Assembly: GCF_036669915.1 (NCBI RefSeq)
Contig: NC_089312.1
Location: forward strand, 19,719,817-19,783,816
Length of the DNA stretch: 64,000 nucleotides
Direction of reading: 5' to 3'
Source: Pocillopora verrucosa
Lineage: Eukaryota > Cnidaria > Anthozoa > Scleractinia > Pocilloporidae
Shown piece by piece: positions 33,490 through 46,282 of this stretch (position 1 is its first letter; each line of letters begins with the position of its first letter). The notes below the pieces were generated by a model. The model did not search any database and was not told the DNA's origin. It saw nothing but the letters and a program-made list of their open reading frames with translations. A program made the translations under genes and the position numbers.

Positions 33490-36400
33490 TTATATTTTAG
33501 TAAAAGAATGTTTCTTCGTGACATACCTTCTGTGTGCATCCGTTTTAAAACGTATTCCCAGCATCCTAGTTGCGCAGTGGTTCTGTGGTGGGGGCTCACG
33601 CGATTGCTCAGTTGCTTTCTCTTGTCCAATCAGGGGAAGTCTTACGTAATCAACGCCAGCCGGATGTTTGACCGGGACGAGACTAACATGAACAGGTTGC
33701 ATTTCCTTCAAGTTCTTAGTCTCTGGACTTGTAAACTTCAGGTGCTTTGAATCTTCCAGACCCAAAGAGCTGTATCTATATGCAGTTAATGCAGGGACGT
33801 ACTGATTTGTAAATGTAGCATGTTTCTTGGTGTGGCTTTTAGTGAACATAGCGTCCAATTGCAAAAAGTGCGTAGTTTGCTCCCCTGAGACATGGCTACA
33901 GTTGTTACTGTTCTGTGACTGATCTCGTTTTGAGAAGTCCAGCGGGGTGTACATAGGGAGTGGAATTTTAGGGTAGTTCAGCGGCGTTTTTCTCATTTTG
34001 AGTCCAACTGGCCATATGGGCCACACTGCTGATGATGCAGAATCAGTTGGCACCTTTTCGTTGTCGAGTTTGCCCTCACTCTTACGCTCGCAGTACTCTT
34101 TGCTCTCCTACAACATAAAATAGTGGCAAAAAAGACGAGAAGCCGTAAGAACTCACACTGCCGGGACTTGAGTTGTTCTTTAAAATTCTAACCAGAACAG
34201 GCAGGATAGTAGAGCACGATATTTCGTACGCTAGCGTTCCGTCTTTGATCCTGCCCGGAGAATTTTCTGAACAGGAAACCAAGGAACTTTCATGAGTGTC
34301 AGAAAAAAAAATTGGATTCATAAGTTTATTCACCTCTGTCTCGTTGTCGTCCTCGTCCTCCTCTCTTGTTTCGTTTCTATCTAACTCTTCCTGGTCATTT
34401 ACTTGCCAGTTTTCCATTCCAATTGGCATTTTGTTCTCGTTTTGAATTGTTATAAGATCTATGAGCACCTTAGGGCTGGGTTTAGGTAATTCCTTAATGT
34501 TTTCTTGGTATACTGGAGTGCGATATATCCTCTTTGATAGATTTTCCAATGCCTCTTCTGTTGCAGGGTTTAATTTCTGTAAAAGAAAATATTATTATAG
34601 ATTAGCGATACCCCAGATGAAGATCAGCTCTGGGCCTGAACGCTTCTTTAAATTTATGACGGACCTCTATCAGTTTGTCTTGTTCTGTAATCTTTACCTA
34701 CTATTCAGCATTCTTGAGTATTATACTTGAGCTGTCATCTTCGCTTCACCCACCCAATGCTAAAAATAAATTGCCTAAGGTAGTCGTCGGCTAGAAGTAT
34801 TGTAAATTGTAATTATCAAAGAATGGATGTACATGTAGGACCTGAGTAAATAAATGAATTAATGAATGACTGAACAAACGAATGAATAAGTCACTTGCCT
34901 TAAGTTACCGGTGTATCAATTTTTTGAACGCTTGCTTAACTATTTCCTACCTGAAGCTTTTAATTTATGCCCAAATAAATTATTATCGTGAGTATCCTCA
35001 GAAGAATGTAGGAAGTGTAAATATGAAATACGCACGTCTGTTATTAATTACGCTTGTAACTACGCTTGTAATTTTCAAGAATGAAAACAAAATGCGACTC
35101 TCACTCGTTTCTTAAAAATACCGGCAAATTCCATTTTAAATGACGTTCAGGTTACCTGCTTAAGTTTCCTTCCACATGGAACTGAAATATAGAGCCGAAA
35201 AAAATGGAAAGATGAGAAATTAGTGAGAATCTGTTCTGCCATCGTCCTCTTTTTTTCGAATTTTTAAAGTTTTTTTATATACCTAACGGGGTGGTGAATT
35301 GAAGGCGTTTGGACTTGTTTGGGTTTACGAATCTAGCTAACCTCATATGTCTCGAGATAATTCCGAGACTTACTTGAGACCTCCACGAATAAACAACACT
35401 ACAAGTAAGTGACCAATGAAAAACTGACGGAAACCAAAACCAATAAAACACGAATTGTAACTGAAACTCTAGTGGAAGTCTAAGCTAAGGTAGAAAAAAG
35501 AATCCTCAACCGTAGAGGGGAGGGGTGGGAGGACGTAAAAATCTAATACAATTCTTTTAACCAAAGAAGAATCAGACTTTGATAGTCATACCATCAAATT
35601 TTGTGCGCACAGGGTCAAATCTTGGAAAAACGTCAAACTGACAAATGTGAGACGTGTAAGGATGTCCAGGCCAAGGTTCGTCCAATTTTCCATGCCTGGT
35701 ACAAGGAAAAAAAAGAAAACATGATGACAAGACGAAAGGAGGTTCCATTCAAAATTTCTTGCATTTGAGCAGGTATACTGTCTGAAAAGACGTTACATTA
35801 GTCCCAACATTGACTAGGAGATTTTGTTGGCCGTTGCCATACTGAAGTTGGCGAACATGTAGTGCTTTGAAATTGCGACATGATCTTTTTTCAAACTCTT
35901 CTTTGCGTATGTTGCATGGCTACATTTTGACATTAACACTTACTCAGTGTTCAAGGGAGCTGGCAATCTGCAAGAAAACAGAAAAAAAAAGAAAATGAAA
36001 TGATTCGCACATTTATTGACTTGCTGTTTGGCTCGAAATAAAGGGAATTTTTTTGCCATCTATAGTTTAAATTGAATTCTTATCTTTTCAAGTATTATTT
36101 CATAAGCTGCTGATCACTAACCACGGTAACCGCCTTTTTCAACAACACCCAATTCAATGCAAATGATGAAATAACGACGATGACGAAAGGAATATGACCC
36201 TATCCTGTTATTAATAATTAACCGGTATGGAATAGTCAAATATATCCATGAATTCCACTGCCGCGACATTTACCCATATCACTGATTTAGATCCAAGGAA
36301 AGCTATCAAAAATACTTACAGCTGATCGTTCATTCTGCATCCGCTGAGAGATAGCGAGGTAACAGCATAAGGTTGAGAGCATGCATTGCTGGAAAAGATG

Positions 36401-38297
36401 AGTAAGATGTCTTTTTCAAGGGATGACCAGGCTACTCATCATGAACCGGTCATCCTATGATTACCAAAAGATTTAACGAACTTGCCACAATAGGAAAAGA
36501 TTGTGATCAACGGCAAAGCTTGTATGGACTGTTGTCTGACTAAAAATGAACTTATTTCTCACTGAAATAGCCCATCGTATTAACAATTCAATTATTGATA
36601 ACAAGTATGATAATTTGTTTCACCTACTAGTCATTGACTCTACTGGAGTAATGTTTATGGCTGCGACTTGTGACGACGTCATAGTTAACTGCTTGGGAAG
36701 TTTTTGTTAACAAAGGCAGCTTTCCTATGCCTCCATATTTGGTGCTTTCGGAGCCCCAGCTCGTTACATTATTCGGCCTTCGGAAAACCCTATTCAGATC
36801 GTGAGAAAGTTAACAGTATCAAGTCACAATTTTCGAGCGCATTTACTGTGGCGTTTATGGCAGTTCTTCTGGCTATGGCTCCACAATCAGAGGTTCAAGC
36901 AAAAATGCAGAGGGTAGTCAACAGATGACTAATCGTTGCCTTGTCTCAGGTGTTCCTCGCAAATATCATTTCTTTTGTAACGGCTTTAAAAAGCAGTGCT
37001 AATACGACTGAGCAAGTTCACTTGCATTCGAACCACCCTTATTTTTACATGCCTGTGAAAATTCCGAGCCTGACTTACCCCACAGATGGAAGAGTGACTT
37101 TTCTCGGTACTGCTGGAGTAACTAGATTCGAGGATAAAACTGTCGGAGAAATTTGTACTTCGCTACTTTCCAAATTATAGTATGGCATGTTCTACAATCA
37201 GAAATGTTAAACAATATCAAATTAGTATCATTATGATGACGTCGTACAGTTGTAAGTACCTATAATGCTTCATCTCTCTACAACTAGTGTTAATTAAAGT
37301 GATTTCAATTTTTCCACCAAAAAAGGAAAATTTTCAAAAAAACCACATGATAAAAGGTTAACTTGTAACGTGAAGCCATCCACGGAAGAAAGTCTTCAAT
37401 TCTTGATTTAACTGCAACCACGAGTTCTTGGACGGCGGTTAAATCTTCCGTCGCAGTAATTAGCTTTTCGCGTTGATATTCGGTTAATTTTGATGCCTTT
37501 AGTTCTCTTTAACTCTGACTTTATTTCTTCTCAGTACATTGGCGATACAGAGAACAAGTCTAACTCAAGTCAACGCAAATATTCTATCCTCAATTGAAAA
37601 CTGATTTATTTTTTAACAATTGAGTGCAAGACAAGCACACTAAGCATAATTTGATGGAGAAAACTTATCTAATTTAGCTTTGCCCAGTTGCAAATTTATT
37701 CATAATTTTTACCAAACAGTGTTACAGTAAGCACATTGCAATCGGCTGGCGGTGACCTGCAGCGTTGATTCTTGCGTTGAGTCTTCCGGTAGAAAAAGTT
37801 AAAGGTCGTGGCATAATAAGTCGTGTCGGAAAATTAATGTCGTGTACGTCAGAAAACTAAAGTCGCGCCGGAATGTTAAAGCCGTGCAGGAAAGCTGAAG
37901 TCTGGCAGGAAAGTTAATGTCGTGAAAAAAAGACAAAAAACAAACAAACAAAAAAAAGAGTTGATGAGAAATACGTGATGACACTAACTGGGTTCTGTAC
38001 TCAAACACACAGTCGCATGATTTCTTCAAGGCGTTTCCCGCCTTTAGTTACCAGTTCGCCTACCGCCTCTGTCAGCGGATTCATTCAATGTTGTCAAACA
38101 AACATGGTTGACAAAGGATGAAAGTTTCAAGATTTTGCTTCGTAGTTTACCTGCAACTTTTGTTCCTTTTCGTAGATTTGTTCATTAATTCGTTTGGAGA
38201 GCTCTTCCGAACTGCAGACGTCGTCCTTCTTGTGTTGTACATGTGAGTAACTCACCACTATCGAGTAAACTTTCTCTACGGGTGTTTCGGCGGGCAT
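33490..38297 (-). CDS. Unrecognised eight-exon protein, about 513 residues, possible cilium/sperm-type
   Basis: Exons, minus strand: 38151-38297, 37363-37496, 36320-36388, 35944-35967 (24-nt microexon), 35592-35695, 35156-35181, 34157-34576, 33490-34107. Phases agree throughout. The start ATG gives MPAETPVEKVYS. The second exon encodes a helical, charged segment (LTEYQREKLITATEDLTAVQ). The centre holds EPWPGHPYTSHICQFDVFPR, a proline/aromatic pattern that recalls HPY..HIC..xxFP stretches in sperm microtubule inner proteins such as C7orf31; that likeness is weak and from memory. A strongly acidic stretch (ETREEDEDDNETEV) follows, then a basic C-terminal half with TPLDFSKRDQ. No signal peptide, membrane helix or enzyme motif is seen. 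The acceptor of exon 2 (CTAAAG) is purine-rich and is the least certain junction; the donor of that exon (AA|GTTAAC) is also weak. It faces TMEM138 head to head, which fits a ciliary role but is inference. Confidence 0.75.
37795..37925. repeat. Degenerate minisatellite, about 19-25 bp period
   Basis: Repeats of the form GGAAA(G/A)TTAA(T/A)GTCGTG with variation recur five or six times. It lies in the intron between the first two exons of the unrecognised minus-strand gene. Confidence 0.75.
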
Positions 38298-38300
38298 TTC

Positions 38301-38334
38301 CGACTCAAAAAAAATTGTTTTCCCTCTTGAGTCG
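38301..38334. repeat. Short inverted repeat beside the start of the unrecognised gene
   Basis: CGACTCAA and TTGAGTCG form perfect 8-bp arms with an 18-bp spacer, just upstream of the ATG at 38297 and in the space shared with TMEM138. It could be a protein-binding site or chance. Confidence 0.5.
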
Positions 38335-39016
38335 ATGGTTACTAGTATTGTTTTTCTTGAGAGAACTTTTTACTTGGGTTAGTTTACCTAAATATCTATT
38401 CAAAATATTTAAACAGTGATTTGTAGTTTTGAGGCTATGTGGTGCCCTTGAAAACCACATTCAGTTATGGTTATTCAAAAGTCGACTGTACATGTTTTTA
38501 CGAATGAATTGTGACAACTTCTGGATGTTATCCGATGCGTCACTTGTAAATTTCCTTCAACTTTTTCGGTTATTTCTGGAAACAAAACGTCTGATTCTGT
38601 TCCACTTTATGAACAAGCGTGCTTTCAACTTCTCGTGTGGTCATGGAGGCGTGCACATTGTGTGAAAGTAAAATATTTATGCATGTTGTGTTGAGATCAT
38701 TTGCAGCATTTTCTTAACTTTTGATCGACGTGCAAACGGATTACTGTTCAATTACTTTATCAGAAAGTGACATTGTCAGATCAACAGCTTCAAGATTGAG
38801 GGGAAAAAAGCGAAAATGCCAAAACTTTTGCGAAAACGGATAGGAACTTGTAAATATTCATAGACGATAGTATCGCCACTAGAATTGTACAAAATTGATT
38901 GACTCCAGGTGAGAATTTATAAATTTGACCATTTTATCGAAATCGCTGTTTCAAATCACGCTAGCGTATGTTGTGGTCACGTGTGTTCGTCAGACAGGCT
39001 GTATCACTTTTTAGGT

Positions 39017-39169
39017 TTATTTTCATCTGAGATGGATCAGAGTACTATGATTTTTCTTATCCAGCTTTGTGTGAGAATGTGCATAGCGTCATCCATATGC
39101 TCACCTGTTTTGATCTGCCTTCCTCTGATTTCATCAACACCTCAAGAAGTTATTATTCTGTTTTTCATC
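39017..39169 (+). other. Candidate first coding exon of TMEM138, unresolved
   Basis: An acceptor (ATCACTTTTTAG) precedes an ATG at 39035 opening a hydrophobic frame that starts MDQSTMIFLIQ and ends TPQEVIILFFI. Its length (46 codons) and both ends fit the missing TMEM138 N-terminus. A donor (CCAG|GTGAGA, near 38908) upstream suggests a leader exon. However, the only GT at the end (ATCA|GTTCAC) leaves phase 1, whereas the next TMEM138 exon needs phase 2, and the middle does not match the family well. Confidence 0.35.
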
Positions 39170-39260
39170 AGTTCACAGGGGATGCTTCTAACTGTCATTT
39201 GAATCTTAACTAAGAACATTTTTGTCTATATACTATATCAAGAGAAAGTTTTAGTGGACA

Positions 39261-39407
39261 GGGCTCAGTTGTATAAAGGGCGGATAATGCTATCCAGCGG
39301 ATAAATCGCTATTCAGCGGATAAGTAATAGCAAAACGTATAGCGTTATCCACCATATAGAGATTTATCTAGTGGGTAGCATTATCTGACCTTCGCACAAC
39401 TGGGGCC
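39261..39407. mobile_element. 147-bp MITE with about 46-bp terminal inverted repeats
   Basis: Left end GGGCTCAGTTGTATAAAGGG..GGATAATGCTATCC; the right end reads, on the reverse strand, GGCCCCAGTTGTGCGAAGG..AGATAATGCTACCC. The arms make up most of the element. There is no frame, and no obvious target duplication could be read. Confidence 0.85.
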
Positions 39408-40975
39408 AGGTCTTTTGTTCCTAAGAGTCTCACCTTTCTTAGCTTATTTTGCTAAATGATGTAAGTCTTACTTTTAATACCTTAGTTTGTATGTCACACT
39501 GTTATTTGGTATAGAAATAGATACTTGGGAGTTGAAAATAGCTTGAAGGTAAAGATGTGTGAACAATAACACCTTATTCATCTGTCACTAAAATTATTTT
39601 TAGTATCCTTTTACAAATTTAACCCTCTGAAACGTCACAGGAGGAAGAAATAAATTTTGCATTTAGTGTCTGATTTCAGAGTTAATCCAACAGATTGGCA
39701 TGCTGGACTAAATCTTTTCAGGATTAGTTCACAATGTTCACTGAGCCTGAGGCAAATAATTATTTTAGTACAATTGTTCAGGTGATTATCGAGACAAACT
39801 GATAAATTCTATATTGTTTCTTTGCTTCCAACTTGTTGGGTATCAAAGAACAGAGATGCACGGTCTGGCTCATCAATCATGGGCTCTGTTTATAAATTAC
39901 AAGGTTGAGGTAAAAACTGAATAAATTTTAGATGATATTCAGCAGTCTTGTCAATGTCCATGTGCAAGTATTAAAGAGGATTAACATTTCTAACCTATAG
40001 CCTATTGCCGCCAGTTCAATCCGATACACACCCTTTCTATAATCACCTTGGGTAGGGTGATTACTGACAGATTGATGCAATCCTCGATTAGTTAGACTGC
40101 ATGCATCTCTTTAATCACCTGAGCAATTTTATTAAACTTCTTTATGACTCTTAAGCCTCTATTTATGGCCACACTGTCATGTTTGAAAAATTTGTTGGGC
40201 TTACTAAAGAGCTACTCTCAGCAGGGGACACTAATGAATCCGCTCTTTCAGTTCTATTGCTTGAAGTAGGGAAAAAAAACTCCTGGTGTTGTGATCCCAT
40301 ATTTGCCTGTTGTATTATGTTGCATAGGTTAGGAAATACTCAGAGATATTAACCCTGATAAGGTTGCTTTGCAAATCCATGGAAGAATGAAGAATTTATA
40401 TTGTGCAAACATATATGCTTCTGATCAAGTCTTGTTGATAACTTTAAGGTTAGCGTGTTGTATAGTGTATGGAGATCAAAATATGACATGTAGCATTTTA
40501 CCTTTAACAAGATACAAAGATTTAAAAAAAACAAAAAGAGCCGCCTCTCATGCAATGAAATATGATCATTTGTGTCATAATGTAGACACTTAAGATGTGA
40601 ATCCCAAATGTTTTGACTGCTCACAGCTACTTTTATTCAGGTGATAAGGTCAAGATCTGTAGACATGTCACCCTCTGAACCACTGTTCAGCTGTGATTGG
40701 CTGGTATTCAACAGCTTTGATTGGTATAGTCTCTCATATTTATGCATCTTTGCAGAGGACACAAATTACTGAGAGATAAATGTTTATAGAAATAATCAGA
40801 TTTCCAAACCACGTTATAGTTAAAAATGAATTATCATTATTATTGTCATTGTATTACCAGCTTTAGAAGTAAATTTACCATGCATGTAGCAGTAATGTGA
40901 ATGACAATGATGATAATGGTGATGATGTTAAAATGACATTCTAATTAATAATAATTTCTCTTTGTCCCTGCACAG

Positions 40976-42129
40976 AATTCAAGACCTCTGCATTATCTTT
41001 GCAATTATTGTGGTATTTTTGGTATTTTTCAACACATACATTTTCCAAGCTGGATTGGTGTCCCTACTAATCAGAAAATTCAAGACAACTATTATTATCT
41101 CTGTATTATACTTAGCACTATCAGTGGGGCTACATGTATGGACTATGGTAAGCTTCAGGTTGTAGTTTTAAAAAGTTGATGTTAGGTGTTACATTACTAG
41201 ACACTTGCATCTCTGTCGTTGAAATTATTTTATCAGCAGCTAAAAATTACATGTAGATAATTGCTAAGTGAGCCTCTACATTGAAAGAGTTTTCCAAGGC
41301 TGTTTGAATTACATACAGTGCAGGGTGGAGGGGTTATGCTACACTTACCCATGTAAAGTTCATGTGTACGCTTGTAATGCAAGTCTAAATGTACACTGTA
41401 TAGATCTCTGTGTGGTTAACATGTTAGCAAATTTGCTTTTCATGTACCAAGAACACAACTCAACATCATTTGAATTCTGCTACCACCCCATACAAACTAA
41501 AAATTTGAACCTTGAGGAATGTATAAGAAATCCAATACAAATACCTTAGGTTGTCTGCACACTTTGTTACCTAGAAGTGTAGATTGACAGGGGTCCTAGA
41601 ATTATTAACAGTTTATTTTTAAACTGGTTGCCTTTTTTTAACCTTGCTTTTTAGACATTAAAGTGGGGTGCTCCCCAGGCATTTATTTGGAATGAAGCTT
41701 TCCAAGCACTTTTTGTTTTTCAAAGAGTGGGTAAGTGTTTTAAGGTTTTGTGAATTTTTTTTCCATCAACCACTTTTTCTTTAGTTGAGAGAAATATCTT
41801 AAGTAAATACTTACAAGTCGTCATCATTACGATATTAAAGTGTAGTGGTGAGCTAAAAAAAAGATTGCAGCTCTGAGTGTGGTTATATCATAGATGTTTG
41901 AAAGGGAAGAAGACTTGATATACATGTTTACAAGCACCGCATAGAACACTCAACATGAAAAATGATATCATAAACTTTTGTTAGGCTTCAATTTTATTTT
42001 TTTTGTTTCTTTCCTTCAGGAGCTGTTTTATATTACTACTTCTACAAGAGAACAGCCTTGCGACTAGGAGATCCAAGATTCTATAAGGACTCTCAATGGT
42101 TAAGACAAGAATTTGCAAGGACTCACTGA
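40976..42129 (+). CDS. TMEM138: TMEM138, ciliary transmembrane protein (last three coding exons)
   Basis: Exons 40976-41147, 41655-41730 and 42020-42129 join in phase and encode 118 residues up to the stop. The reading matches vertebrate TMEM138 throughout: [62 protein letters not shown], then [20 protein letters not shown] and a short tail. Three membrane helices are visible here; the first helix of the family is in the unresolved 5' exon. TMEM138 localises to the ciliary base/transition zone and is needed for ciliogenesis in vertebrates (Joubert syndrome gene). About 44 N-terminal residues are missing; see the candidate at 39017-39169. In vertebrates TMEM216 is the neighbour; it is not seen here. 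Confidence 0.93.
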
Positions 42130-45100
42130 TTACTTTTACAGTCTTCAAAATAAGGAATCTGGATGTTAAAGCAAGGAAGAAAAAAGTTATAACAACCCAG
42201 TTGTTCATAAATATTTCATCGCTAATGGACCACTCTTCTGTTTATGGAGAAAGTCTGGTGTTGTGAAGTACAGATTTTATGTTTTCTTGAAATATGGGTG
42301 TGTATGTAAATAATGGTGGAGCTTTCTCAGGCAAAATTTAAGGAGTGGAAATTGTGAAGAGTGCTCATGGGCTTTATAAATGTTACTAAAATTAATAACT
42401 TTGCTATGAAAAGAAATACCTCTATAGTACATGTTCATTGTACATACTGGACCACTTTTTAATTTTTTTGGATGTAAGCAAGTAAAAGATCTGTTTCAGG
42501 AAATCCTATGAAATAGAGGCAAAAGTATTGTTCAAATGCTGCACCCAAGTGCTGGATTTGATGATCAATTCTTTTTTTGTAAAAGGCCATCTGTTCACCA
42601 AAATTAACTCTTTACCTTTAAACACCTGAAAAAGTAAATCCACTATGCATGTAGCAATAATGTTAATGACAATGATGATAATGGTGATGATGTTAAAATG
42701 ATATTCTAATTATTAATAATTTCTCTTTGTCCCTACGCAGAATTCAAGACCTCTGCATTATCTTTGCAATACTTCAAATTCTCCACCCCACCCAGGCGAG
42801 GTTTAAATTCCCCACTTCCCCACTTCTCTGGGTGCAAATGCCAGTCAAATGCATCATGGTGGGGCCAGGGGGGGGGGGGGGAGAGAGGAGGGGGAATGTT
42901 GAAACTTTGAATAGATCAGCACATACTATAGAAAGGTGTACTGGTTATAAGAGAGAAATTTGCAAGATGGTAGAATACTGCGACTGAAATACACACCAGA
43001 TTTGGTAGATGGTGATGTAGCTATGGATTGAGTTATTTTAATACATTTCTGCTCTAACACCGTGAGAACATTTTATACTTACAAAATTATAGATACATCT
43101 GAAAATTGTGTGTTTTGAAGACAAAGCCTTTGAATAGTGATGTTATGAAGTGTTCTTTTGAATACTAAACAAGCTTTTAGCATTTAAGAAATGTTGGTAA
43201 GAGCAGGAAATAGCTTCTGTACTCTGTGAGCATTGCCTCTAAGTTCTTTTGGCCTTGTTGATAAAAAATGTTTGTAATTTGTAATACCTAAAGTTGGTAA
43301 AGAGTGCGTTAACAGGCTAGGGTTTGCAAATGAGTCAATTGGCTTCATTAAAATATATCAAGCTGCATTAATGGGAATGATCATTTTATACCTCTTCAGC
43401 TATCTTATAGCACATTTTCAAGTCTCGTCAATTTGAGACGCTGAACATAATTTTTCCTGAATGTTAAGACTTCTAAGGTTGCCCTCAGTATATCAGTGAT
43501 GCATTGCCCCTTGAGCCTTTCCACATATTTATTCTGACTCTGTCGTTTCTGAGAGACACTGACAGACGAGACAGATAGACTTACAAACAGCAACCAATCT
43601 GTCTTTCATTCATTCAATTTCTTATACCCTGCTGTAAGAAAGATTGCTTTCTCTTCGCTTCTCTCCATCTGAGAAAACAAACGGCCAGCAGATAAAATTT
43701 GGTGGAAACTTGACTGAAATACCGGTAGATTTCACGCAACAGGCATTTTTACAAAGTCAACGAAAGCACTGTGGAGGAAAGTCGCTTCCCTTTTGACAAG
43801 AAACGTTAGCAGCAATATTGTAAGTTGTCAATGTCAATGGTTAACGGGGCTTAATACGGGATAGAATGGAGGTACAAGATGGGCTAGTATGAAGGATACC
43901 GATAGACTGACGGACGTATGGACGATGACTAGTGATCTCTGAAGTCAGACACTGACAAATATTCAACAGAGAGATATGGTGAGAATCGTCATCTCCCATG
44001 GTGGTCCTGATATATTTCCATGCACGATCACTTTACTGTGGATGCGTGGTTCAAAGGATGTAAGTGAACCCACACAAAAATCGTTTCACCGTTTAACGGC
44101 TTTTTATTATCATTTAGGGGAAAGATCGCGGCCCGCCGATCCAAAAAAAACCAGAGTAGTTGTGTAATCCAGTTGCATAATCTTAATGATATACTGCCCA
44201 ACATTTTAAGAAGGGCGTGGTCGTGCGGCAGTCACAAAACTTCATAAAACGCGTTCAAACAAAACGTCACCCTGAGGCTCCAGTCAAGCACAGTCACTCA
44301 CAAAACGAAATAAAAGTGAATCGACCAGAAACGACAATTACTAACACTTAGCGATCCCTTGAATGTAATTTGTTTTTTTTTGCCCAATGAAACAGTAAGG
44401 CATCCCTGACACGGTGATAAATTGACGGAAGCGCAGGAGGTCATTTCTACTTTGCAATTCGATCTCAACAGATAGCGCTCGACAATTACTAAGGCGAATT
44501 GATCCATCACTTGACATATCGCACGAATTTCAGTGATCGACGCAGAAAGCTTGCGTCTGCTTTCAGAAGAAACATCTAGAAAGAGTAACTAGAAAACGCA
44601 GGCAGTGATTTACAAGCGGAGGATGTTTCAAGACTACGAAAACATACCTGGGAATATTTTAAACCACATTAGGTATTTTGCATCCTTAGTGGTTTACTAA
44701 GAATCCTTATTACAGACTGGATTCAAGAATAAAGGTCAGTGCGATTTCAAACAGTGAATTGATAATTTTTCTGCAGACTAAAAATTCGAACTGAGTGGTT
44801 CTCTGGATGTTTTATTTTTATTGCTGATTCGTGCCCTTATTGGTAACAATATTGAAATTTCTTATAATCACAAATATAATGCATGTTCAAGCTACCTATC
44901 TTGAAAACTCTAATGTAAAATAAATTTCCTAAGTATGATCCGGCATTTTGCAACCGAAATGACTGCACGCCTCAGTTGCCTACCAGGCTATTTTTCAATG
45001 TTCGTGTGGGAAATTAACACAGTGACTTTCTCCACAGAGCTTAGAAATGTTGCAGCCATCTAGAATCGCACATTGTTTAGTAGTGAGCAAGTGCCTCTTA

Positions 45101-45930
45101 ATTCAGAAATATTTATATAAACAATGCTGTAAAATAACTTAAAACGAAGAAAAATGTTCTCATGTTCGGAAATTGTTCTCGCTTTTTGAAAATTTGTTCA
45201 GATACTCTGCTGCGTTGCAATGATTTCAACTCGGACATATGCAAAAAAAAAATTATCACAATATCATTATTTTGTATGGCAATTGGTTCCTCATCCTTCC
45301 CTTATAATTGATGCAGGTAAACTTTTTCACTGTGGTATCTGTATAATATAACGCTGAAATTTGGTTTTTGTTTTTCGTTTTCATCATATTTGAATAAGAT
45401 ACGTTTGGTGTAAAAAAAAAAAAGGAAGGTTTGAGCAAAGTAAAGAAGGTTGAACGCTTTTTTTCGTAATTTGAGACGGAAACTTGATATTATAAGAGGA
45501 CACCTGATTAGAATTAAATTTTTTTTAAAAGGAATAAATGTGGAAGTGAAGAGCTAGAGTTTCTGTCATAGCTCCTGTCTCATTATAAATGATGGCAGAT
45601 ATATTGTTGCTGCTATCAATTTAACAAAACTTCCCTTTTTTACTGTCTGTACCTCGGTAATCCGAGATGTTATTCAAGTATTCTGCGCAATCAACCGAGA
45701 AACATTTACTACTTTTAGTATTTGTCTTCTCATTTGCAGGTGATATCTGATTCTTGAAATTTATTCGCAGCTCAGTACTCTAGCGTAACGAATATGCTAG
45801 ACGTTTATGCTGCATTTCTAGGGAAACCCTGAGGCAAACAGAAGTAGCAATCTCCTCCAGCTGAAAGATCAAATTGTTTCTGTTTTAGCTTTTTGAAAAC
45901 CCGGCTAAATTCTAAGCCAAGTGATTTATA
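42130..45930. other. Intergenic between TMEM138 and the GPCR pair
   Basis: Apart from the duplicate at 42632-42770 and a run of 14 G at 42868-42881, I see nothing that can be supported. The short frames look like chance. Confidence 0.4.
42632..42770 (+). pseudogene. Partial duplicate of a TMEM138 intron-exon junction
   Basis: 139 bp match 40868-41005 with few changes. They include the intron end (TGACAATGATGATAATGGTG), the acceptor (CCCTACGCAG versus CCCTGCACAG) and the first 30 exon bases, ending abruptly at CTTTGCAAT. It lies about 500 bp past the TMEM138 stop. It cannot encode the helix but keeps a usable acceptor. Confidence 0.9.
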
Positions 45931-45934
45931 TCCT

Positions 45935-46282
45935 CGATAGAGGAAAGTTAAAATGTGATATCACTACAACATGGTATAGAGAGGTTGGAAACTTTTAAGG
46001 TGTATGGCTATTAATACTGACCAATCTTTTACTGAAGTTGGGAGAAAACGTAGTTGCCATATTTCCTTGGTATATCCCTGTTACTCTTGATTCAAACACT
46101 GATCGGTTTTTTTTCTTTTTCACCATTAGCAATTCAAAGTATTGTAGCATAGAGTCTGCACTACTTTATATTAAACTCTTTTTATGTCCTAAAAGTGATA
46201 TTCTGGTTTATGCATTCTGCCCACAGACAAAAGGCATTTCTCTTGGAAAACTTACAGGCTGAGGATAATCATTTTCCTGAAA
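45935..46282 (+). repeat. 5' flank of GPCR copy 1, duplicated
   Basis: Matches 50015-50240 (GAGAGGTTGGAAACTTT, ACTGA..CATCTTTACT) and then 51128-51233 (ATATTC..GTTTATG.ATTCTGC, ACATTTCTCTTGGAAAAC). Copy 2 has about 890 extra bases between these two parts. Confidence 0.8.

Noticed and set aside
42727-42987. 86-codon frame starting like TMEM138
   Set aside because: Only the first dozen residues match; the rest follows unrelated sequence after the duplication ends.
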